A stretch of 7,224 nt of DNA from Spongiibacteraceae bacterium (lineage in GTDB: Bacteria; Pseudomonadota; Gammaproteobacteria; Pseudomonadales; PIVM01), in NCBI GenBank assembly GCA_030618505.1, contig JAUXDF010000159.1, positions 1 to 7,224 of the forward strand, read 5' to 3'. The position numbers and the translations under genes are program-made. Shown here one piece after another: positions 1-4,475 of this stretch (position 1 is its first letter; each line of letters opens with the position of its first letter). A model generated the notes under the pieces. The model saw only the letters and a program-made list of their open reading frames with translations. It made no database searches and was not told the DNA's origin.

Positions 1-329
1 TTGGCTCTTTTAATATTGATCCTCGCTCGGCGGTTTGGAATACCGAAATTGGTATTATTGCCGAAGCGCCAGGCCTTGCCGGAGCTTTGAGTGAGGGTTT
101 TAAAGGAAAATTGAAAGAGTTTGCTTTTGAGCTAGCGTTTCACCCCAGTAGCCGTGCTTATGTGCGCCCGCCATTACGGGTAAAGCAGCGATATCGCCGT
201 GGCCGACTGGAATGGCTAGAGTATGAAGCGGGGAAGATAACCCGTTTTGATAAGGAGCCCTATACGGCTGGCTGGCAGCGCTTGCTGGTGAGCCTGATTG
301 CCTTGCTTCCGATAGAAAACCAGTTATAG
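1..329 (+). CDS. Phospholipase D family protein, ClsC/YmdC-like, 3' part only
   Basis: This is the C-terminal end of a phospholipase D superfamily protein; the 5' part lies left of the window. Reading from base 3, the first residues are GSFNIDPRSAVWNTEIG, the block that directly follows the second HxKxxxxD catalytic motif in cardiolipin-synthase-like proteins. The catalytic His and Lys themselves would be just outside the window. The remaining ~90 residues match, from memory, the C-terminal layout of E. coli ClsC (YmdC): a basic stretch, a Trp-containing segment (residues RLEWLEYEAG), then KEP and a hydrophobic end LLPIENQL that parallels LPVEWLL in ClsC. Family members make cardiolipin or transfer phosphatidyl groups at the inner membrane; the exact substrate cannot be told from this fragment. 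The stop is TAG at 327-329. A TTG at 87 is internal, not a start, because the family similarity continues upstream of it. Confidence 0.88.
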   Translation, partial: GSFNIDPRSAVWNTEIGIIAEAPGLAGALSEGFKGKLKEFAFELAFHPSSRAYVRPPLRVKQRYRRGRLEWLEYEAGKITRFDKEPYTAGWQRLLVSLIALLPIENQL

Positions 330-357
330 TGCGGCGTTCTGTGCGGCTTGTTTAGTT

Positions 358-501
358 AGTGCCCATCCAGAAATTAGACAAAGAGATCCTGGCCAACGCA
401 AATCTTGCGACTTAAAGGCCTTGAAAAGGCCTAGGAGCTAGATTTGTGTTGGCCAGGAGCGGACTTGATTTTCGAAAACTTCCGGTTTCTGGTTAGGCAC
501 T
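358..501. mobile_element. MITE-like element, 144 bp, with nested inverted repeats
   Basis: The ends are imperfect inverted repeats: AGTGCCCATCCAGAAA (358-373) pairs with TTTCTGGTTAGGCACT (486-501), 14 of 16 positions. Directly outside each end is AGTT (354-357 and 502-505), a plausible 4-bp target duplication. Inside lies a long hairpin: CCTGGCCAACGCAAATCT (388-405) against AGATTTGTGTTGGCCAGG (440-457), 17 of 18 complementary with the remaining pair able to form G-U. Nested within it is a second stem, AGGCCTT (416-422) with AAGGCCT (426-432), around a GAA loop. No reading frame of note is inside. This is what a non-autonomous transposable element moved in trans looks like. The parent IS family is not recognised. 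It could alternatively be a non-mobile structured repeat; copies elsewhere in the genome would decide. Confidence 0.65.
388..457. repeat. Long internal hairpin of the MITE-like element
   Basis: An 18-bp stem (388-405 with 440-457) encloses a 34-nt interior that carries its own 7-bp stem at 416-432. A competing short hairpin, CGCAA-ATC-TTGCG (397-409), uses the left arm. Transcribed, the structure would be very stable and might stop or stabilise the 3' end of the upstream phospholipase-D transcript. There is no T-run after it, so it is not a classical intrinsic terminator. Confidence 0.7.
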
Positions 502-536
502 AGTTAGTTGCCGGTTTAGCCGCTCGCTGAAAAAAT

Positions 537-541
537 AGAGG
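537..541 (+). promoter_or_regulatory. Ribosome binding site choosing the TTG-552 start of the helicase
   Basis: AGAGG is the only Shine-Dalgarno-like sequence before the helicase. It lies 10 nt before TTG-552 but only 1 nt before TTG-543, which is too close for initiation. Both the long spacing and the UUG start predict modest translation. Confidence 0.55.
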
Positions 542-551
542 TTTGTCAGCA

Positions 552-1919
552 TTGTTCTCACAATTTTCACTTCATGACCGTTTGTTAAAGGCGCTGGATG
601 AGCTGGCATTTAAGCAGCCCACGGATGTTCAGCTGCAATCACTGCCGCTTGCTCTGGAGGGAAAGGATCTATTTGTTAGCGCAGAAACCGGCAGCGGAAA
701 AACTGCCGCCTATCTTTTACCTATTCTGCATAGGCTGATATCAACACCCGCAACAGATACGGGAACCAGGGCCTTGATTTTAGTCCCTACCCGCGAGCTG
801 GCCCGCCAGGTGTATAAGCACTTTAAGCAACTGGCCAGTTTTTCATCCATCAAGGCCGGGGTGATTATTGGTGGTGATGAGTTTAAATATCAAAAATCTC
901 TGCTTCGTAAAAACCCGGAAGTGATCATTGCTACCCCCGGACGCCTGGTAGAGCACATGGACAAGAGCGTGGGTGTTCCAGACTTTACTGATCTTGAATT
1001 GCTGGTGCTTGATGAAGCCGATCGTATGCTGGATATGGGCTTTAGTGAGGATGTGCTTAAAATTGCTGATAGTTGCAACCCGAAACGACAAAGCCTGCTT
1101 TTTTCTGCGACCTTAAATCAGCGGGGTTTGTCGGCAATACGCGACAGAATGCTTAATAAGCCAGAAACGGTTGTCGTCAACGATCATCGAGAGAAGCATG
1201 ACAGCATTGAGCAGCAGATAATACTGGCTGATGATCTGTCTCATAAGGAAAAGCTGCTAGCCTGGCTGTTAATTAATCAAAGTTATGATAAGGCGATAGT
1301 GTTCTGTAATACCAGAATCCAGAGTAATAAGCTTGGTGGTTATATTCGTTATCGCAAGCAGCGTGCCGGTGTGCTGCATGGCGAGATGGCGCAGCCTGAG
1401 CGAAATCATGTGATGGAGTTATTTCGAAAGGGCGGTATCAATATTTTGATTACCACCGATCTGGCGGCGCGTGGTTTGGATATCAAGGGTATTGATCTGG
1501 TCATTAATTTTGATATGGCTCGCCGTGGTGATGATTACATCCATCGTATTGGCCGTACTGGCAGAGCGGGGGAGCTGGGACTAGCTATCTCTTTGATCAG
1601 CACTAACGAATATAATTTAATGTCGAGTATCGAGCGTTATCTGAAAATTCGCTTTGATCGACGTATTATTAAGGAAGAGGGTTTACAAGGTACTTATAAG
1701 GGGCCTAAAAAACTCAAAGCTTCGGGGAAGGCCGCAGGCAACAAAAAGAAAAAAACCGGCGATAAAAAAGCGAAAACCAAAGCCAAATCAAAAGAAAAGT
1801 CAAAACCCCGGACTAAAGATAGCCCTGCAACAGAAAACTCAGGCCGTCGTACCAGAACAAAAGCGGCACAATCCAAGGATGAGCAAGATGGTTTTCAGCC
1901 CCTGAGGAAAAAGCGATAA
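552..1919 (+). CDS. DEAD-box ATP-dependent RNA helicase, SrmB-like
   Basis: An ATP-driven RNA duplex-unwinding enzyme of the cytoplasm, 455 residues from this start. All family motifs are seen: Q-motif F20 and PTDVQ (23-27), Walker A AETGSGKT (44-51), PTRELA (79-84), GG (107-108), TPGR (128-131), DEAD (154-157), SAT (185-187), VFCNT (250-254), TDLAARGLD (302-310) and HRIGRTGRAG (331-340). The tail from about residue 383 is very rich in Lys, with Arg, Ser and Thr, a likely disordered RNA-binding extension. Segments such as FSATL, ADDLSHK and NFDMARRGDDYIHR resemble E. coli SrmB, which assists 50S ribosome assembly, more than RhlE; the subfamily is inferred. A TGA stop at 528-530 is in frame, so only TTG at 543 or TTG at 552 can start it. 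The AGAGG at 537-541 is 1 nt from the first and 10 nt from the second, so 552 is preferred. slyD follows after 55 bp. Confidence 0.95.
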   Translation: MFSQFSLHDRLLKALDELAFKQPTDVQLQSLPLALEGKDLFVSAETGSGKTAAYLLPILHRLISTPATDTGTRALILVPTRELARQVYKHFKQLASFSSIKAGVIIGGDEFKYQKSLLRKNPEVIIATPGRLVEHMDKSVGVPDFTDLELLVLDEADRMLDMGFSEDVLKIADSCNPKRQSLLFSATLNQRGLSAIRDRMLNKPETVVVNDHREKHDSIEQQIILADDLSHKEKLLAWLLINQSYDKAIVFCNTRIQSNKLGGYIRYRKQRAGVLHGEMAQPERNHVMELFRKGGINILITTDLAARGLDIKGIDLVINFDMARRGDDYIHRIGRTGRAGELGLAISLISTNEYNLMSSIERYLKIRFDRRIIKEEGLQGTYKGPKKLKASGKAAGNKKKKTGDKKAKTKAKSKEKSKPRTKDSPATENSGRRTRTKAAQSKDEQDGFQPLRKKR

Positions 1920-1974
1920 ATTTATTGGTAGCCTTGTTTGTGAGAAGGTTATAACGCAGTTGGAGTATAAATAG

Positions 1975-2457
1975 ATGCAGATTGAAAGAGATAAAGTGGC
2001 GAGTTTCCACTACCGCCTCAGTGATGAGCAGGGTAATGAGCTGGAAAATTCCCATAATGGTGATTCGGTGGCCTTTATTCAGGGGCATCGAAATATTATT
2101 CGTGGTCTTGAGGAGGCGATGGAGGGGCGTAAGGCCTCGGACAGCTTCAGTGTTACCATTAGTCCGGAGCGTGCTTATGGCAATCGCCGCGAGGGTAGCC
2201 AGCAGCGCGTGCCGATTAAACATCTGCTAGATAAAGGAAAAATCAAGGCAGGGCAAGTAGTCTCCATTCAAACTGAGCAGGGTGTACGTCAGGGAACGGT
2301 GATAAAGGTGGGTAAGTTTAATGTTGATATTGATACCAACCACCCCTTCGCCGGTAAAACGCTGAGCTTTGAGGTGGAGGTGCTGGATGTGCGCGATGCC
2401 AGTCCTGAGGAGTTATCCCATGGCCATGCCCATGGTGTCGGTGGGCATCAACACTAA
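1975..2457 (+). CDS. slyD: FKBP-type peptidyl-prolyl cis-trans isomerase, SlyD-like
   Basis: A cytoplasmic prolyl isomerase and chaperone of 160 residues. The FKBP fold is split, residues about 1-65 and 126-143, by an insert-in-flap chaperone domain at about 66-125, as in SlyD. Matching blocks include NIIRGLEEAMEG (40-51), AYG (67-69), QRVP (77-80), NHPFAGKTLSFEVEVLDVR (122-140) and EELSHGHAHG (145-154). The tail is short and His-bearing (H149, H151, H153, H158, H160) and has no Cys. E. coli SlyD (196 aa) has a long His/Cys tail used for nickel delivery, so metal handling here should be weaker. The Asp usual in the early DxS position of the FKBP pocket is Glu (ELENS, 22-26). GGAG at 1962-1965 sits 9 nt before the ATG. 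It follows the helicase by 55 bp with no clear terminator and may be co-transcribed with it. Confidence 0.93.
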   Translation: MQIERDKVASFHYRLSDEQGNELENSHNGDSVAFIQGHRNIIRGLEEAMEGRKASDSFSVTISPERAYGNRREGSQQRVPIKHLLDKGKIKAGQVVSIQTEQGVRQGTVIKVGKFNVDIDTNHPFAGKTLSFEVEVLDVRDASPEELSHGHAHGVGGHQH

Positions 2458-2466
2458 ACTCCGTTG

Positions 2467-2964
2467 TTATTTTTTCAGCAGCAGCCTGTGATCAATGGCA
2501 TGGAAGGTATCGCAGGCTTTAATCAAACTGAGCGCAGTGAGCCCCTCAATACCATATACCTCGGTGCGACAGCCATAGCGCTCGCCTACCTTGTTTAACA
2601 GCAAGTCAAAGTCGCCATCTCCCGAGGCGAGAATAATAATATCTGATTGCTCGGCCTGCTCCAGCACATCAATGGTAATACCGACATCCCAGTCACCTTT
2701 GGCGCTGCCATCGGCACGTTGAATATAAGGTTTTAACTTAAGCGTAAAACCGATGTGTTGCAGCGCTTTTTGAAAGCTTTGTTGTTTCTTGTCTACCACT
2801 TTGTTGTTTTCTGTTGCATAGGCAAAAGCGTTAATGATTTCACCGCGCTGGCCGACTTGTTTCCAAAGTGCCCGATAGTTAAATTGTTGCTGATATTTAT
2901 CGCGGCAGGTGTAGTAAATATTCTGGACATCAATAAAGAGAGATATTTTTGCTGGAGACTTCAT
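2467..2964 (-). CDS. NYN-domain (PIN-like, LabA/DUF88 type) protein
   Basis: A 165-residue single-domain protein of the NYN family, PIN-like folds thought to be metal-dependent RNases. Visible acidic signature: ID(12)VQN(15)IYYT near the start, KGDWDVGITIDV (89-100) with Asp91, Asp93 and Asp99, and ASGDGDFD (113-120) with Asp116, Asp118 and Asp120. These acidic residues would form the metal centre. The length and the run KLKPYIQRADGSAKGDWDVG are typical of stand-alone bacterial members, whose targets are mostly unknown. The start chosen is ATG at 2962-2964 because the family begins a few residues before the beta-strand ending in the first Asp; ATG at 2974-2976 or TTG at 2998-3000 would add 4 or 12 residues, and none has a good ribosome binding site. 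It converges on slyD with only 9 bp between the stop codons. Confidence 0.85.
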   Translation of the reverse strand: MKSPAKISLFIDVQNIYYTCRDKYQQQFNYRALWKQVGQRGEIINAFAYATENNKVVDKKQQSFQKALQHIGFTLKLKPYIQRADGSAKGDWDVGITIDVLEQAEQSDIIILASGDGDFDLLLNKVGERYGCRTEVYGIEGLTALSLIKACDTFHAIDHRLLLKK

Positions 2965-3017
2965 AAGCTTTTGCATTTTCTTAAGGTAGGATGTTTTCAA
3001 AAAAATAAGTTGGCATT

Positions 3018-3060
3018 GTAGCTGTGTTGTTGTTCTACAGCTACGGTGAAGTGTGTCACC
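3018..3060. repeat. Two adjacent hairpins upstream of the NYN gene
   Basis: GTAGCTGT (3018-3025) and ACAGCTAC (3037-3044) form a perfect 8-bp stem around an 11-nt loop. Immediately beside it GGTGA (3045-3049) and TCACC (3056-3060) form a 5-bp stem with a 6-nt loop, followed on the plus strand by TTTTA. They lie about 55-95 bp before the likely NYN start, so on the minus strand they would be in its leader or promoter. They could be an operator, an mRNA leader structure or, on the plus strand, a weak terminator; the sequence does not separate these. Confidence 0.45.
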
Positions 3061-3068
3061 TTTTATCG

Positions 3069-3096
3069 TTGTTTATTGGATTTTTTATTGTATAAA
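3069..3096 (+). promoter_or_regulatory. Possible sigma70-type promoter, plus strand
   Basis: TTGTTT (3069-3074), a 16-nt spacer and TATAAA (3091-3096) fit a sigma70 promoter loosely. It points towards the lipoprotein gene about 290 nt further on, which would give that gene a long structured leader. In very AT-rich DNA such matches arise by chance. Confidence 0.25.
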
Positions 3097-3180
3097 AAAT
3101 AGGCGAGTCAAAAATCAATCGCAAGCAAAAGGTGTTTGGAAATTAATCAATAAAATAAATAATTTTGAGTTTGCATCCTT

Positions 3181-3224
3181 TGCGCTAACCATTTATCTCC
3201 TTGCTTAGCGCACAGGTCATGGTT
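3181..3224. repeat. Overlapping, mutually exclusive inverted repeats
   Basis: TGCGCTAA (3181-3188) pairs with TTAGCGCA (3205-3212), a perfect 8-bp stem. AACCAT (3187-3192) pairs with ATGGTT (3219-3224). The two pairings share bases 3187-3188, so in RNA they would largely compete. The first may equally be a binding site for a dimeric regulator. Confidence 0.4.
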
Positions 3225-3306
3225 AAAAAGAGACCAATCTCTCAAAGTTCAAATATAGGCTCTGTTCTGTGCGCTTGTCTGTTGTAAATAGGGCTCTTGT
3301 TATACA

Positions 3307-3322
3307 AACTTAGTCATAAGTT
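3307..3322. repeat. Short palindrome upstream of the lipoprotein gene
   Basis: AACTTA-GTCA-TAAGTT is a perfect 6-bp inverted repeat with a 4-nt spacer, ending 71 bp before the lipoprotein ATG. The size and position would suit an operator or a small leader hairpin; no regulator is recognised. Confidence 0.3.
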
Positions 3323-3393
3323 CAGTCGTGATGGATTTTTTAGCGACGCAACTCAGCAGTAACAAAACGTAGAAGTAAAACAGGCGACAAAAG

Positions 3394-4314
3394 ATGAAGT
3401 ATCCATTTAATCGACTCATTTTGGCAGTAGCAGTATGCGCTAGTTTGGTAGCGTGTGGTGCAGGTAGTGAATCAGATTCATTCAGTGGAGACTTGGGTGA
3501 CTCAAACTTGTATTCCCCAGGTAATGATAATACTTCCAGCCCCGCATTAGGGGAGCCAGAACCTGCACCGGGATCAGAGCCTGCACCAGGATCTGCACCT
3601 GCACCAGGATCTGCACCTGCACCTGCACCAGGATCAGAATCAGAATCAGAACTGGTGCCTGAGCCAGCGCCTGAGTCGTCTCCTGCTTCGGCAGTTATGG
3701 CATTGTATTCATACACTAACGATATTGCGGCTGCACTCCCGCTCGCAGGTGCGGTACTTGAGCAGAAGATGGTTTATATTTTCTGGCAAGGAACTGATAT
3801 TGCACGAGTAGATTATTATTGTTGTAAAGGGGTATCAGGCGACGCCAGCGGTGAAGCACATACTCCTCGCAAAAGTGCTAGTGGTGGAGTATTTAGTGTT
3901 GCATTTGATATGTCCCAATATACAACGACGGGCACAAGGGAGCTGTATGTGGATTTTCTGACCACTGATGGAAGCCTTCATACTAATAACTTTACCAATT
4001 TTACCGTGAATGTTGTCAACGCTGAGCCGGTATATTCTGTAAACGCGACGCTTAGCTGGAATCCGCCAACGTTAAGAGAGGATGGCTCGGCTCTCGCTAG
4101 CGCTGATATCGCCAGCTATGAGATTACTTATATTGATGCCGATAATCTGATGCGGTCACAGTATGTCGCGGCGAATGACACTTCCTGGACAGCCCGTTTG
4201 AAGGAAGGGGACTATGAATTTGCGATCAGCGCCGTTGATGTTTACGGCTTGGAAAGCCAGCTTAGCACGGCAATAAACTGCCAGATTACTGCCACAGGCA
4301 GCAGTTGTAACTAA
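3394..4314 (+). CDS. Secreted lipoprotein with Pro-rich tandem linker and FnIII-like domain
   Basis: A 306-residue predicted lipoprotein of unknown function. The signal peptide has basic residues (K2, R7), a hydrophobic core and lipobox LVAC with lipidated Cys21; the next residue is Gly, so outer-membrane sorting is likely. Residues about 22-105 are a low-complexity linker rich in Ser, Glu, Pro, Ala and Gly, including four near-copies of a six-residue unit (E/A)PAPGS at 56-81. Residues about 105-212 look beta-rich and Ig-like (YDYYCCKG region, then ELYVDFLTTDGS), with a vicinal Cys143-Cys144 pair. Residues about 216-290 resemble fibronectin type III: LSWNPPT, DGS, IASYEITY and YEFAISAVDVYGLES. 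Two more Cys (296, 305) end the chain. Only a weak AGG (3382-3384) precedes the ATG. A surface or binding role is inferred from the architecture only; no enzyme motif is visible. Confidence 0.82.
   Translation: MKYPFNRLILAVAVCASLVACGAGSESDSFSGDLGDSNLYSPGNDNTSSPALGEPEPAPGSEPAPGSAPAPGSAPAPAPGSESESELVPEPAPESSPASAVMALYSYTNDIAAALPLAGAVLEQKMVYIFWQGTDIARVDYYCCKGVSGDASGEAHTPRKSASGGVFSVAFDMSQYTTTGTRELYVDFLTTDGSLHTNNFTNFTVNVVNAEPVYSVNATLSWNPPTLREDGSALASADIASYEITYIDADNLMRSQYVAANDTSWTARLKEGDYEFAISAVDVYGLESQLSTAINCQITATGSSCN
3559..3651 (+). repeat. In-frame 18-bp and 6-bp tandem repeats in the lipoprotein gene
   Basis: Four near-copies of an 18-bp unit lie at 3559-3576, 3577-3594, 3595-3612 and 3613-3636 (the last expanded by one 6-bp CCTGCA-type step), each encoding (E/A)PAPGS. 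They are followed by GAATCA repeats (about 3634-3651) encoding SESESE. All units are multiples of three, so copy changes would alter linker length without breaking the frame. Confidence 0.85.
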
Positions 4315-4323
4315 ACAATATTT

Positions 4324-4347
4324 GGGGCAGTTAACGCTGCCCCGTTT
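4324..4347 (+). terminator. Rho-independent terminator after the lipoprotein gene
   Basis: GGGGCAG (4324-4330) and CTGCCCC (4337-4343) form a perfect GC-rich 7-bp stem around TTAACG, followed by GTTTATG. It starts 9 bp after the lipoprotein stop. The T-run is short, so termination may be partial. Confidence 0.65.
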
Positions 4348-4397
4348 ATGTTGAGCGCTCTCTCGGGCGTAAACACTCCTTATTTTGCATGACTCTT

Positions 4398-4425
4398 TTG
4401 CCTAAAATTTCCATTCCTCTTAAAT
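4398..4425 (+). promoter_or_regulatory. Possible sigma70 promoter of the transporter gene
   Basis: TTGCCT (4398-4403), a 16-nt spacer and TTAAAT (4420-4425) match the consensus at 4 of 6 positions in each box. It lies 50 bp before the transporter ATG and after the upstream terminator, where a promoter is expected. Confidence 0.3.
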
Positions 4426-4475
4426 AGTCTCTAAAATCCCTAGCCAACTCCGGTAAACAGAAGGGTGCTATACAG

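Larger units (their letters stand above)
2965..3393. other. AT-rich intergenic region with several inverted repeats
   Basis: About 430 bp separate the divergently arranged NYN and lipoprotein genes. No frame here has a convincing protein. The left half (about 3061-3170) is very AT-rich. The right half carries inverted repeats at 3181-3212, 3187-3224, 3229-3242 and 3307-3322. A loose repeat, ATAGGCTCTGTT (3254-3265) and ATAGGGCTCTTGTT (3288-3301), is also present. It presumably holds the promoters of both flanking genes. Confidence 0.6.

Noticed and set aside
87..329. An independent small 80-codon gene starting at TTG-87
   Set aside because: Phospholipase-D family similarity continues in the same frame to the left window edge, so this is only the end of a longer gene.
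416..432. Intrinsic terminator of the phospholipase-D gene
   Set aside because: The stem is good, but CTAGGAGC rather than a T-run follows, and it is nested in a larger symmetric element, so it is better explained as part of that element.
1813..2223. Minus-strand frame of 136 codons across the helicase-slyD junction
   Set aside because: It lies opposite two clearly conserved plus-strand genes, spans their junction and shows no family signature.
3559..3651. CRISPR-like repeat array
   Set aside because: The repeats are contiguous without spacers, in frame, and encode a protein linker.
3300..3716. Minus-strand frame of 138 codons rich in Gly, Ala, Ser and Asp, opposite the lipoprotein gene
   Set aside because: Its low-complexity run is just the complement of the Pro/Ala/Gly/Ser repeat of the lipoprotein. 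The plus-strand frame has a signal peptide, a lipobox and folded domains, so the minus frame is a shadow.
4353..4360. Palindrome GAGCGCTC as an operator before the transporter
   Set aside because: It is only 8 bp, stands alone and is expected by chance at this frequency.
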